Shown: positions 44,998-55,767, counted from the stretch's first letter. The stretch is 64,000 bases of DNA from Rhizoclosmatium globosum (GCA_002104985.1 MCGO01000140.1:1-64000); one strand, 5' to 3'. Notes: generated from the letters alone by a model not told the origin. Made by a program: numbers and translations.

Positions 44998-47279
44998 ATG
45001 AGTATGTCCGCGTTTCACACATATCCAACAAACTAACCACTCGTCCAGGTTTCAGTTTTGGAGGATCTCAACCAGCAGCCGGCGGAAGCGGAGGCTTCTC
45101 CTTTGGCGCACCGGCAGCACAACCTGCAACTGGAGGTAACCTGGACTACTTCTTGCGATGCATTCACTAAGTAGCTGTAAAGGACTCTTTGGCTCTGCGC
45201 AGCCTGCCCAGGGACAGCAACAACAAGGGCAGCAACAGCCAGCCAGCGGAGGTTTGTCGTGTGTTGAATGCGTTGTTGAAACTTGGTTCTAACGTGTTTG
45301 TTGGACAAAGGCTTCTCGTTCGGGGCTGCTCCTGCGTCAAACGCGCCGGCGAGTGGAGGCTTTTCATTTGGAGGAAGTGGTGCTGCTGCTCCAGGGCCAG
45401 GTGGTGGAGGTGGTTTGTTTGGTGCAGCACCGGCTCAAACACAACCAAGTGCGGGAGGAGGCCTCTTTGGAAGTGCGAGTACTTCAACGGCTTCAACTGC
45501 TGCGGCGCCAGCTGGTGGTGGCTTTGGATTTGGGGCTTCGGCCGCGTCGGCTCCAGCAAGTTCAACTGGTGGTGGTTTGTTTGGGTCAACACCAGCTGCT
45601 CCTGCTCCGGCTACTGGTGGGGGATTTAGCTTCGGGGCACCGGCGGCTTCTGCTGCTGCTCCAGCCGCGTCAGGAGGGTTGTTTGGTTCAGCTCCTGCCG
45701 CTGCAGCTCCTGCCACTGGAGGCGGCTTGTTTGGATCAACGACAGCAACTGCAGCTCCTGCTGCTGGAGGAGGATTATTTGGATCTGCGGCACCTGCAAC
45801 TAGTGCCCCCGCAGCTGGAGGATTATTTGGATCAACGCCCGCTGCTGCTCCCGCGACTGGTGGATTGTTTGGTTCAGCGCCTGCTGCAGCTGCACCAGCG
45901 ACTGGTGGACTATTCGGGTCGGCACCAGCAGCCGCCGCACCAGCAACAGGTGGCCTCTTTGGAGCTGCTTCTACTACTGCCCCAGCTGCAGGTGGATTAT
46001 TTGGTGCAAAGCCAGCTGAACCTGCTGCTGCTGCTGCTGCTCCAACTGGTGGATTGTTTGGTTCGACTCCAGCTGCTACAACTGCTCCTGCGACTGGGGG
46101 ATTGTTTGGATCTGCCCCTGCCGCGTCCACAACACCTGCAACTGGTGGATTGTTTGGCTCAACTCCCGCCGCGTCAACGACTGCAGCTCCAGCAACTGGA
46201 GGATTATTTGGTGCTGCTGCTCCAGCAACCCCTGCAGCTGCAGCCGCGCCAGCTGGAGGACTGTTTGGCTCGACAACGGCCGCGACAACTCCCGCAGCTC
46301 CAAAAACCGTTTCATTTGGCGCAACTCCCGCTCCAGCTTCTACAACTGCGGCGCCAGCGGCTGGTGGATTCAGTTGTAAGTTCCCTACTCTTCATTTTCT
46401 CATGTTTCTTATTTTCTGGGAATAGTTGGTGCTGCCGCTGCAACTCCAGGCCCGTTGAAAGTTGGGGACCTTTCAGCTACTCCAGCTGCAACGAAACCAC
46501 TCTTTGGAGCCGCACCTGCAGCAACTCCAGCAGCCTCAACAACCACACCAGCACTCACGACTGCAACCCCAGCTGCGACCACAACATCCGCAACCGCTTC
46601 CACAGCAACCCCATCAACAGGCCTTAAAACTCTCAAAGGCAAAACCCTCGCCGACCTGCTCACAAAATGGCAACAAGACCTCGACACATCGACAAAAGAC
46701 TTCCACCGCCAATCCGTCGAAATCTCGCTCTGGGACCGTATGCTCATTGAAAATGGACACGACATTACAAACCTCTACAACGGAATCGTGAAGCTCGACG
46801 AAACCCAACGCGGGGTCGAACAGACGCTTGAATACATTGACGCGCAGCAGGTTGAACTCTCTGGCGCGCTTGAAGCGTATGAAAAGATTGTTCGTGGACT
46901 GTACGAAGGAGACAAGAGTGGTGTTCAGGGTGCTGGTGGGCGTGAACCAATTCGTAACACTGGTGCCGACGAAGAGCGTGAGAAGGCGTATTTGATTGCG
47001 GAGGGATTGAACCGACAGGTGGATGAAATGGCGAGACAGTTGGGAGATATGATTACGGAGGTGAATGGAGTTCATGGAAACAAGCAAGAGGAAGTTGGCG
47101 GGGGAAGTGCTGTGAGCAAGATTGTCAGGATTCTGGATACCCATTTGACTAGTTTGCAATGGCTTGATACTCAAGCGGAAGAGTTGGCTGGGAAGGTTGC
47201 TGAAGTGAGGAGGAAGGGAGAGAGTGCTGTTGGGGAGGCTGAGAGAGTTCATCAGAGATCGCAAATCGGATCAAGATAA
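44998..47279 (+). CDS. NSP1: Nucleoporin NSP1/NUP62-like with GLFG repeats
   Basis: Exons 44998-45001, 45049-45135, 45183-45251, 45311-46375 and 46426-47279 encode about 692 residues. Exon 1 is only ATGA; the GTATGT donor then joins it to TCGTCCAG-acceptor exon 2, giving MSFSFGGSQPAAGG. Residues up to about 410 are Ala/Gly/Thr/Pro-rich, with some 17 GLFG repeats and several FSFG. The C-terminus (TGLKTLKGKTLADLLTKW, QSVEISLWDRMLIENGHDI, LDETQRGVEQTLEYIDAQQ) is the Nsp1_C coiled coil that assembles with NUP54/NUP58 in the central pore channel. The family usually carries FxFG repeats, so the GLFG type is unusual. The start lies 120 bp from the divergent F-box/ankyrin-like gene. Confidence 0.88.
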
Positions 47280-47391
47280 GACGGTGTCATGTTTTGCTCT
47301 TATTTTTGTTATTTGTTTATTGTTCATGCGATTCCCCCCGTTTCTTGGGCTTGAATAAATACCGTCTTTGAAAGTCCTATGATATGCCAAC

Positions 47392-48654
47392 TTATCCCCG
47401 AGCCTTGATTTCTGCGCGATACAATGCAATAACGATGCCCTTTGAATTCACTCGAGTTCCCAATTCAATAGGACCACTCACAACTTCATCCTCGCATTTC
47501 CAAAACAAATCTTCTCCCCAAATACTTCCACATCGAGTATACGTGATAAACCGTCCCTCTGTCTGTGTCACAAAACCATACAATCGGAAATAAGTTCCAA
47601 CGCGATGGTTGCATCGGTGTTCCTTCTGTGCAGCCACAAGCGTTTGTGGATGAACAAGGAACCCAATGTCAATTTCGAGAGGAACTTCCACAGATGTTCG
47701 GTGAAACACATTCTTGGAAGCAGACAGAGGACGATGGAATAAAAGTGGAAGAAGTGTTGGAACTTTCGTCAACAGTTTCTGTTGCTGCTGGCTAGCTGAA
47801 GTGGATTTCGCACTCAAGTCCGGATTCGAGAAGATCAAGTTCTTTGTTGAACCGCTCGTGTTTCCTCCAAAGTAAAATTGCGCTGGTTGCGGGATTCCAA
47901 AATGGGAACGTAGAAGGTCTACAAGAGCCACTGATTCGTGTTCAGCGTACTTCTCGAGCGGAAGGGTTACAAAGGGTTCTCGAACAGGAGCAAGTTGTGA
48001 AAGAGAGTTGTTGAGCGTGTTGGTTTGGGAATCGAGAGAGGGAAGGGATGCAGCCGTTGAGGTTGAATATAGATTTGTCAACGATTCTGAGGCTGATGCA
48101 AGGTTATCAATGGTGATGGTTTCCAAATGGAATCGTTGGCCCATCTTTGTTGGACCCAGAAGAGTAGCCAACATGTAACGCAGTACAGAGTCGTACTTTT
48201 CTACAGAAGATATCTCTGTTGCGGTTGTTGTGATCAGGTTTGTCTCGCTGAGGATCCAAGATAGGTCCAAGGGTTCCGCAGTAGGAGAAGTATGGATCTG
48301 TCTGATCAAGTTGGTGAAAAGGCGGGTTGGTTCGTGGTTTGATTCAACGGGAAGTTCTTCGGTTGTTTCTGGATCATGTGGCGCTAATTAGAAACAAGGG
48401 ACTTGGAGACTTAAACACGGATACCTGGAAGTGCCATCAGCACTTGGAGGATTGCGTGAGTGAGCGAAAGAGTTCGTAGCTTCAGAGGATTGGACAGTCC
48501 TGCGGGTTCCTCTGGTGCACAGTATGAAAGACAGGGCTCCTCTTCTTCTTCTTGAGGAGGATGTACAATCACTTGTGGAGCTTAGGATATGATTAGTGAG
48601 ACAGTGATATAAGAATATGAAGAGGTATGAGGAGGTACCAGCTCGCAATGGCAT
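47392..48654 (-). CDS. Unrecognised conserved-looking protein, three exons
   Basis: ATG at 48654 (MPLRA). A first intron (GTACCTCC to CCTAAG) is followed by PQVIVHPPQEEEEE and GLSNPLKLRTLSLTHAILQVLM. A second intron (GTATCCGT to TAATTAG) is followed by a large exon, HDPETTEELPVESNHEPTRLF through to the stop at 47392. The total is about 390 residues. The last part looks folded, with LEIDIGFLVHPQTLVAAQKEH, YFRLYGFVTQTEGRFITYTR and ELGTRVNSKGIVIALYRAEI in beta-rich pattern. No domain was recognised. The stop codon faces the nucleoporin stop at a distance of 112 bp. Confidence 0.65.
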
Positions 48655-48777
48655 GATGGAAATCACAGTGTTGATCTTCTTGGACGAACAATCGGCGGGT
48701 ATTTACAGCGGGCACTTCACATGGGCTATAATAGTAACATACAGTCATATTTAATCATTTAATATCTATCATAGTCT

Positions 48778-50306
48778 TCAGAAATACAGCATAACATTCC
48801 TCTGAAAATATGGCTTCGGCTTCACAACATCCTGATGAGTTGTGCCTTCGGAATATCCATAGTAGTGCCCAGCTGGACTCCCCAATATAACTTCAGAGTC
48901 TGAAATGGATTTGACAAGAAACACAGTTGTTCCTATCACTGCGACATAAGGTATCACAAATGGCGACTTCTTCCAAGAGAAATTCACCAAGCTCCCATCA
49001 CTCTCGAAACCACATAATTTGTGATTGTAAAGAAACATGCGTTGCTCTTGATTTTCAGGTTTCCACCACTCCACTTTTGCTGTTCCCAGATATTGCAAAC
49101 CAACCAAGAACTCCTCATCGGGACGAATAATACGCGCTGTTACTTGAAATGCCCATCCTTGATTTGTTTGGACAAATTGAGAGTGAACACTATTGTATTT
49201 GCCATTTTTGAGGTATGGAAGCCAGATTCTTGCCAACAACAGTTCCTTGATATGTTTTCCGTTCTCTTCTCTAAACTGTATCTTCCGCTCCGAAACGGTT
49301 TGAAACCATCGCAGTAGGAATCGTTGCATCTCGACTTCATCGTTGGGGATAATAGCCTTCTTTACACCATCTTTCGCAGAAACGCAAAGACAATCCCCTG
49401 ACAGGTGCATCAAGTCATCGAATTCAAGAAGTTTTTGAAAGATTCGTAACCAATAGGTGTGATTCCGTAAATACTTGCGCGGCCGTTTACGTAGTCATGA
49501 ATTTGCGTGCAATATCTTATTGGTGGAAGTCGTTCAATTATTTCAGCTGGCGAATTCCAAGGTAAATTGAAACGTGAGTCTCCTTCTCGTAGAAACCATG
49601 TCGCCAAACCGTTACGTTCATACGCCGGTAATTTGTTAAAAACCTCTTTGAATTGTTCATGTGCAACAAGTACCATCGTTGGATCTGGTGTGCGAAATAC
49701 ATGGACCACTTTCTGAGCAAGAACAAATTCTTGTAGCGTCCAAACTCGCGATGAATGCTCGCAAGACCGCAACATTGCGTCAAGAACTTCAACAAATATT
49801 TTACGATTTGATTCTCCCAATAATGCCGACGCAAGCGATTCTGGATCCTCTGAATGATAAATGATTGTGTGGTTCTTTGATTTGTACAAGGTTGGAAGCT
49901 GCTCGATTTGAGCAAACTTCATGGCATCATTCTCTTGATCAATGTCAAGGATATCAACCCAAATGCGGGGACTACCGTTTGATCCGCTTTTGATGACGTG
50001 TCTCAGCAACTCTAATTTGGTAGGATCATCTTGTCTCAGTAAAACATCCACGCCCTCAATTTCAACGACTTTGAGATCAGAACCCCAAACGTGCGACAGA
50101 ATGCCATCGGTTGCAAATTCGGTGGCAATCTTGGACACAGGCCATAGTTCAAGTTGAGCTGATGATGATCGACTTGTTTTGTAAGGCTCGGAGATGGTCC
50201 AACTCGGGGATCCTCGTCTTGGATGATAGTCCATTTCTTCGTCGGCATCGATAATGGTGACTTGAGCCGGTTCTCGTTTGATCGCTGAAATCAGTTTTGA
50301 AAACAT
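48778..50306 (-). CDS. HET-domain protein, copy 2, one frame break
   Basis: ATG at 50306 (MFSKLISAIKREP). The HET core reads DGILSHVWGSDLK, RIWVDILDIDQENDAMKFAQ, LYKSKNHTIIYHSEDP and RVWTLQEFVLAQKVVHVF. A long C-terminal region follows: MHLSGDCLCV, RFLLRWFQTVSER, LLARIWLPYLKNGKY, YVAVIGTTVFLVKS and SEVILGSPAGHYYGY. HET domains trigger incompatibility-type cell death in filamentous fungi; the role in this lineage is unknown. Near 49440 the frame shifts (GYES to IFQKLLEFDDLMHL). Against copy 1 this region is 16 nt shorter, i.e. five codons plus one base. Without repair the protein stops at 298 residues. The start codon is only 10 bp from the divergent gene at 50317. Confidence 0.75.
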
Positions 50307-50316
50307 TTCTCCACAA

Positions 50317-51484
50317 ATGGCATCAATACCTTATCATCGACAGACAATGCAGTCAGCTGATATCGAAGCTGTAAAGAATGTTCAATGTTTGCAAGGACCA
50401 TCTGCGGGAGGTTTTGCAAAGCCAACGATTCATGGGACAAGTCAAGTCCAGCACCAAAACCCAGATTTAGATGATGTTCAAGCTACTCTGTGCCAATCAG
50501 GGAATCCAGCTAATGATATGTAAGAACTGAATAACGATGCGTATCTTGCAGTTTTGTTGACATTAATACAGAAAGCAACAGCCTGGGATTGGCCTGGGAA
50601 CAAATCAACAGCTTTCGTCTTCAGATTCTCGCCAGCTTTCAGACTCGTTCATTCAATCCAAGGAAATTAGTGGCCATTATGATATCTTCGAACGATTTCG
50701 CGATCGGAAACCTGACACAAAACATCCCAGCCCACAACTGCATCGTATCTGCGGATGTTTCAGCACACAAAAGCAATGTGTAGCTATAATATCATCGATA
50801 GTCGTGAGCTGTTTGGTCCTTCTTGGAGTTGCCTTGTTCTTTCTGGTAAGTCCGAATCTAACCACCAATCAGCTAAGCTGTCATCTCAGATCCCTCGAAT
50901 TCCATCAGTTCTCATATCCGATCCTTTTATTTCAAATGCAACCGATGTCGTTCAATACACAGTCTCCGGCTCGTTAGACAACGCAACAATCGCGAACCCA
51001 TTCACGATTCAAGTGAACCTCTTCATGAACATATCTGTAGTAAGCGAAAACTACTATCCAGTTCCCATAAACGATATGTTCTTCACGGGACAAATGATTG
51101 GCGCGAACGATGCGACAGTCATTCCAAACTGCTACTTGAACGGCCGTGCTGGTGGAATATCGTTTCCTCCGCGCTCTAATTATACATTTACGATGCCGAT
51201 TGAGTTGATTTTCACGGTGACGAGTTTTGCGAACCAATCAAGCTCGGTGGATCAAGCCATTCTGATGCTAAAGACACGTTGTGGAAGGCGACGAAGTAAT
51301 TTATTTGTGAACTACGAAGCTGTCATTGATTTGCCTGCATTAAGTTGGACGGGGTATAAGCCGAAAGCGAATGGTCTCAAAAAGTAAGCTATTGAAAATG
51401 CAAATATTATTCCACACTAACTCAATTCTTAGATTCTTATGCCCAAATATGCATTTGTCAAATATTAGCAGTATTTTTGATTGA
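50317..51484 (+). CDS. Single-pass membrane protein with LEA_2-like outer domain, paralog 1
   Basis: ATG at 50317 (MASIPYHRQTMQS). Introns: GTAAGAACTG to TTAATACAG (joins GNPANDI to KQQPGIGLG), GTAAGTCCGA to CATCTCAG just after the membrane segment, and GTAAGCTATT to ATTCTTAG near the end. A polar N-terminus leads to a Cys-flanked anchor, CVAIISSIVVSCLVLLGVAL. The outer domain follows: ISDPFISNATDVVQYTVSG, NPFTIQVNLFMNISVVSEN, WTGYKPKANGLKKFLCPN. The anchor plus a beta domain with N-P-F-T-V-like strands resembles LEA_2/LEA14-type proteins. The spliced end matches the paralog at 55798 (WTGYKP, then FxCPxx), which supports the final exon. Function unknown. Confidence 0.7.
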
Positions 51485-51722
51485 TTGGTCAACCAACGTG
51501 TTACACAACGCCGTGTACGCGCAATAAAACCTCGTCTGTAACGACAAGAATCAAATGTTAAAGTTTTGCTCTGTCTCAGCTGATTGAAAATGAGGGTCAG
51601 CTTGAGTTGCCGTTTGGCGGTCGAGTTCGAAACTGACAAAAAGACACATTGCTTTGGAATTAAACTTCAAAAGGCTATCCACTTCCAGAAAAGAAACTGT
51701 CAACGAAAGAAGTGAACCAAAT

Positions 51723-52316
51723 ATGCAGCAGACGTCTCAACAATTCGATAGCAGTGAAGCCCCAATTCGGTGGAAGGATCAGAAAGAGTCCACCTCCACT
51801 ACTTTCCCATTGCAAGTAGATACCTCAACTAAAGCAGGCGACGATCTCTGGAGGCCGCCTTCATCTTGCTGTTCACTGTCACCGCGAAGCTCGTACTCGT
51901 CAATTACTTCTGCCCCTCAATCAGCAGCAGAGCATCGCAACTCTTGCTATTCATACCCATACCCTCTTCCTCGCCAAATATCAGTTGTGAGTCGCAAGGC
52001 GGAAGTAATGTGGCTTCCATCTGAGACGGCCCAGCTAGAAGTAACCCTCAAAGACACTTCAATCTCAGCACCAATTATTGCAAAGTCCTCTACTGGAGGA
52101 GGAATTGAGCCCAATGTATCAGAAATTCCACAAGATATCCCAGAAACGAAACGAGCTTCGTTGCTCTCCATGGCGAGCAAGCTTTCTGACACTGACACAA
52201 TCACTGAAGCAAACAAGGATCAACACGGACGAAAGAAGACTTTTTCTTCAGCGAAAGAAGCGATTGGGAAGCTCTTTGGAAGAAAGAGTCAACTTTCAGT
52301 GCAGGAGACCAAGTGA
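51723..52316 (+). CDS. Unrecognised Ser/Thr-rich protein
   Basis: The first ATG in the frame is at 51723 (MQQTSQQFDSSEAP), giving 197 residues to TGA at 52316. It is Ser, Thr and Pro rich, with PLPRQISVVSRKAEVMWLPS in the middle and a basic end (SSAKEAIGKLFGRKSQL) that could be an amphipathic helix. No signal peptide, membrane segment or known domain was seen. A poly(A)-type signal AATAAA-like sequence (GTAAATAAACC) follows the stop. Confidence 0.5.
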   Translation: MQQTSQQFDSSEAPIRWKDQKESTSTTFPLQVDTSTKAGDDLWRPPSSCCSLSPRSSYSSITSAPQSAAEHRNSCYSYPYPLPRQISVVSRKAEVMWLPSETAQLEVTLKDTSISAPIIAKSSTGGGIEPNVSEIPQDIPETKRASLLSMASKLSDTDTITEANKDQHGRKKTFSSAKEAIGKLFGRKSQLSVQETK

Positions 52317-52847
52317 TTGACTATTCATTATCGTTTGTAAATAAACCAGAATACATCATTTATTTGAAGTCGATAAAATAGAGCATAAGCTTTGGGCAGC
52401 CGATGTGCAGGAAAGCATCCACTTGAATGTGGCAGAAGATAAGAGTAAATGTAACGTTTTGATTGACAATCAAAAGGTTTCAAATACTCAAATCCCCTGA
52501 ACAATCACTGTTACTGGAGGAGTGGGATTGGAAGTAAAGGATAAATGGGGACGACAATTAGGGTAGAATGCGGATTCGATGAACTGAGCTGAGTTTTATG
52601 AGGAAGACGTTCAAAAATGTATTGCTTTTAAGGACTTCCAGAAGAAGGTCCGGACTGTCAAGCAATGACAGCGTCGGGAATTTAGAGGAAGGGAAGTAAA
52701 GGGGCCGGACCCTTTTTGAAATAGAGCCGTCTGCTTTGGAAAACCAACTGATGTTATTTATGAACTTTACTAACTTTCGGCAATTTTAAACAAAACCCTG
52801 ACAAATTCTTCGAATAAAACACAAACCAAAACAAAACCCAAACACCA
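52317..52847. other. Spacer between convergent genes
   Basis: No credible coding frame. It holds the 3' flanks of the 51723 and 52848 genes, with A-rich tracts near 52810-52845. Confidence 0.4.
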
Positions 52848-53362
52848 TCAAAAGTTTCCAAACTTGTCAGGATGAAAGTAGCGAGAAGCTAGCTTCTGCT
52901 TGCCTTCCACCTTGGCTGGCACACTCGTGATCTGGCCGAGAAAATATGTAAGCTTGGCAAGAGTTGGCGACGTCACTTTGTATTGATCAAGTTTATACTG
53001 GTTGATCTTTAAAGGTTCTGAAAGCACGGCCATTTCATCTTTCAAGCGCTTTACGGTTGCTTCATGACGATCCATCATCGACTTCTTTGGCGTCGATTTC
53101 AACTCCAGGACTTGAAGGCCCTGATTCCGTTTCACCGTTAGATAGTCCTATCATAGCAAGCGTAATCTGCTCAGCTATCAGCTTGCACGTCGAGATTCCA
53201 TCAGGTTGACATCGAACTTTTTCCTCGAGATCCCTAGACAAGAAAGCCCAACAGATATTACGGCATTCATTGCCTGGGTAGGCTTCTACTTTAGGTTTTG
53301 ATACCTGTTTGTTTGTGTTGTAGAACTCACCATGATAAAGTATTCAGTTCTGAGGGGTTCAT
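52848..53362 (-). CDS. Small helical protein, unrecognised
   Basis: ATG at 53362 (MNPSELNTLS). An intron (53330-53234, GTGAGTTC to CTTGTCTAG) leads to WDLEEKVRCQPDGISTCKLI and AEQITLAMI. A one-base frame change near 53147 then gives DYLTVKRNQGLQVLELKSTP, KKSMMDRHEATVKRLKDEMA and a C-terminus ending RYFHPDKFGNF at 52848. The product would be about 165 residues and mostly helical, possibly coiled-coil. No family was identified. The divergent-looking spacer to 53503 belongs to its promoter and the PDE1 3' end. Confidence 0.45.
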
Positions 53363-53502
53363 GTGTTTTTGGTTTGACACGCAATCAGCAAGCAATTAGA
53401 ATTGTATTTGATTATTGTATGGATAATAAAAGACGGTGATTCAGATGAACGTTACTACCAAAACCTCGAACAATCTAAAAAACCGAATATCCCTGCCACG
53501 CT

Positions 53503-54603
53503 CTAAACAGCAATAATGCCTCCAATATTCTGGTGCGCAAAAATAAACTTGACACCCAAGTTATTTTGCTCACCCAACTCCTGCACAATCTTTTCAACAG
53601 CCAAATCGCGCCCCCCCTCTGCACGCACGGCATCAATTGACTCCTTCACATGCTGAATAATCACAGTAAACCCTTGCAACACATTCTCAACAGTCGCACC
53701 ACACCCACTCTTCCCCAAATCAAGCACAGCCTGCGCCAGAACCCTTAATTCCTGAATCACAAGCTTCGGCGTCAAATGTCCAAACAACGAAGAAGTCGGC
53801 GTCGAGTCCGGGAACGAGCACTCAATCATTAAAGCCTTTAGCCTCTTTGACGAAACAAGCGGTGCAACCGAGTTCCACATTTTCGCGTTTAGAGTTGACT
53901 TTTCGTTCACGTCTGCACCGAGGTCTCCGCAGAGAAGGATTGCGTCGCCGGAAGGGGCTGTGAAGGTGGACAAGTTCTCGCCGAGGAGGAAACACGCGGA
54001 GGTTAGGTCTGCGTGTGAGACTGGGTAGATCAGGCTGTCGAGACGCGGGATTCCACCCGTTTTTGTGGTGATGGTTCCGGGGATCATTTGTTCGTAGTGG
54101 TAGAAACCGAATTTTGGGAGGTTTGGCCAGAGGATGTTGTTGAATGCGTGTGTGTTTAGGGCAGTGAGAGTTGAATTGAGGCCGTAGAGGGGCTTTGAGG
54201 CACCAGGGGCGTCTGCTTGAGATGAGATGAGGATTCCAGCGCAATGGTCGAGGTGAGGGTGCGAGATCAGGTGGCCCGTGATGAGTGTTTTGAGGGTGGT
54301 TGAGGGAAGTGCTTTTGAGGAAGTGTCGGTGTTGTCGGTGTTGAAGAGGGTGTCAAGGGATGGGAGCGAGCGCCTGATTCCACCAAGGAGACTGCCTGGA
54401 TCAAAGGAAAGCAGCGATCGTGAATCCCAGGGACGGACAAGGTACCCGGTCAGTCGGTCTTCGAAGGGCCCGCCGGCTGCTCCGAGCACAATCAGAGAGA
54501 AGGATGCACTGGTCAACGTCAACTGCATCAACGGCGTTTCGAACGTGGTTTCCGTGAGAATTTGTTGGAGCGTGTTGCCTTTTGTTGCTGAACAAGCCGC
54601 CAT
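53503..54603 (-). CDS. PDE1: Class II cAMP phosphodiesterase (PDE1 type)
   Basis: Single exon of 366 residues, ATG 54603 (MAACSATKGNTLQQ). The fold is metallo-beta-lactamase-like. The class II signature HxHLDH is present as LISHPHLDHCAGILISS near residue 115. SFSLIVLGAAGGP at the N-terminus, then AILLCGDLGADV, LKALMIECSFPDST, LFGHLTPKLVIQELR and KFIFAHQNIGGII supply the other metal and core motifs. These enzymes hydrolyse cAMP (low affinity in yeast) and tune PKA signalling. Family members are 350-400 residues, so this is full length. No frame break. Confidence 0.9.
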   Translation of the reverse strand: MAACSATKGNTLQQILTETTFETPLMQLTLTSASFSLIVLGAAGGPFEDRLTGYLVRPWDSRSLLSFDPGSLLGGIRRSLPSLDTLFNTDNTDTSSKALPSTTLKTLITGHLISHPHLDHCAGILISSQADAPGASKPLYGLNSTLTALNTHAFNNILWPNLPKFGFYHYEQMIPGTITTKTGGIPRLDSLIYPVSHADLTSACFLLGENLSTFTAPSGDAILLCGDLGADVNEKSTLNAKMWNSVAPLVSSKRLKALMIECSFPDSTPTSSLFGHLTPKLVIQELRVLAQAVLDLGKSGCGATVENVLQGFTVIIQHVKESIDAVRAEGGRDLAVEKIVQELGEQNNLGVKFIFAHQNIGGIIAV

Positions 54604-55141
54604 TGGAAACTCTAAATTGGTGCTCTGTTTTAGGACATTGACTCCGGAGAGTGGCCTGTTCTTAACTCTTCTATTGGACCTAGCTTCATTTAATTTAGTA
54701 GCGTGACAAGAGAGGCCATAATATGACTATTTGAGGCACGCGTGGTTGGTGATGGCAGCGCGTGCAGCCTAAATGGTCGTGCTCCGACCCTGAGATTACT
54801 CATTTAAAAAGTACGACTATGTAATCCCTGTTTGAAAGGAACGCAATGAGGTCAGCAATAAATGTCGAACTCGATGCCATTTTACTCTCCAACTCTAGCT
54901 ATGTTGCGATGGATCCAAGAAACCTTATCATGCAAAGCCATAGTAGTTTATGTTCGACGGCAATAGTTCATCCACAACAGCAGAAAATCAGGAAGAAGAA
55001 TATCTCAATTTCACGAAAGTCCGTAGATCAAGGCTGGTGCTGGACTCTCACTCTTCATCCTTCTCCAATTTGCACAATAAAACGTTTTTTGTAATAGCTC
55101 TTTGCACTCGCAGTATAGTGTCAATGTTCAGAAAGTAGGCA
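54604..55141. other. Spacer between PDE1 and the tRNA-like pair
   Basis: Short plus-strand frames (for example 54846-55138) lack motifs and are probably chance. The PDE1 promoter must be at the left end. Confidence 0.4.
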
Positions 55142-55227
55142 GGCCTTGATAGCTCAGTATGAAGAGCGCCCACCTTTTAATTCAGTAACCCTTGCCAAGG
55201 ACGGTGGTTCGAGTCCACCCCAGGCCC
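55142..55227 (+). tRNA. tRNA-like element A, copy 1 (anticodon arm atypical)
   Basis: It begins GGCCTTG and ends CCAGGCCC, forming an acceptor-like stem with one mismatch. The D-arm/A-box TAGCTCAGTATGAAGAGC and a perfect T-arm GGTGG-TTCGAGT-CCACC (B-box GGTTCGAGTCC) are present. The segment between the arms is about 36 nt, 12 more than standard, and could hold CCTT...AAGG enclosing an intron. No confident anticodon could be assigned. Confidence 0.5.
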
Positions 55228-55234
55228 GATTGCT

Positions 55235-55326
55235 GGCCTGGTAGCTCAGCTGGAAGAGTGTGGTAATGAACGCCACAGATTTAAAGCTCAGTGGGAGGTC
55301 GGTGGTGCGAGTCCACCTCAGGGCCC
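55235..55326 (+). tRNA. tRNA-like element B, copy 1 (anticodon arm atypical)
   Basis: Seven bases after element A. It begins GGCCTGG and ends CAGGGCCC, with D-arm TAGCTCAGCTGGAAGAG and T-arm GGTGG-TGCGAGT-CCACC (B-box changed at one base). The middle is about 41 nt and does not give a normal anticodon loop. It may be a tRNA with an intron or a tRNA-derived pseudogene. Confidence 0.45.
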
Positions 55327-55767
55327 TAATTTTGATACACTGCGGACTTGTTGATTGATAACCCTTGGAACAGATCCACAATGGCTGCGCACTCATAGAT
55401 AATGAAAACGCCACAACACTGCCAGCAGCACTGCAGATGATTTGACGTTATCCTCCAGGAAATAGGTTTGCTGAGACACCGATAAGGAAAACTCAACGCT
55501 GTTCATACACATGACGAATGTTTTAATGATTGAACCGAGAAGTGAGACAGAATTTTAATTCCTTTCCTGCCTTGGTATTAATTAGTCAACCTGAATTGAG
55601 ACACACGTTCTGGATGTTCTAGATTTATGGCGCAGAATATAAAAAGGATACACTTCATCGAAAGAGTCTAATGAAACGATTTAGCGACTGCCGCTGAATG
55701 CAATGAACCTCAAAAGAAGGTTCGATCACAGAGGAAATCAAACAAGTGAACCCGCCCACCAAAACCC
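55327..55767. other. Spacer and likely promoter of the LEA_2-like gene
   Basis: AT-rich, with a TATA-like AATATAAAAAGG near 55637. No gene was seen. Confidence 0.35.

Noticed and set aside
45435..46130. Long minus-strand Ala/Pro-rich open frame
   Set aside because: It is the antisense of the regular GLFG-repeat coding region; repeat-driven composition keeps several frames open.
45311..46375. Regularly spaced repeats resembling a CRISPR array
   Set aside because: The repeats are in-frame GLFG codons inside a spliced eukaryotic nucleoporin gene, with no uniform spacers or cas genes.
54846..55138. Overlapping plus-strand frames upstream of the tRNA-like pair
   Set aside because: Two short frames of unremarkable composition; nothing supports a protein.
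55142..55227. Assigning element A as tRNA-Lys(TTT), tRNA-Ile(AAT) or tRNA-Gly(GCC)
   Set aside because: Each can be forced from a different sub-loop, but none gives a five-pair anticodon stem together with the other arms.
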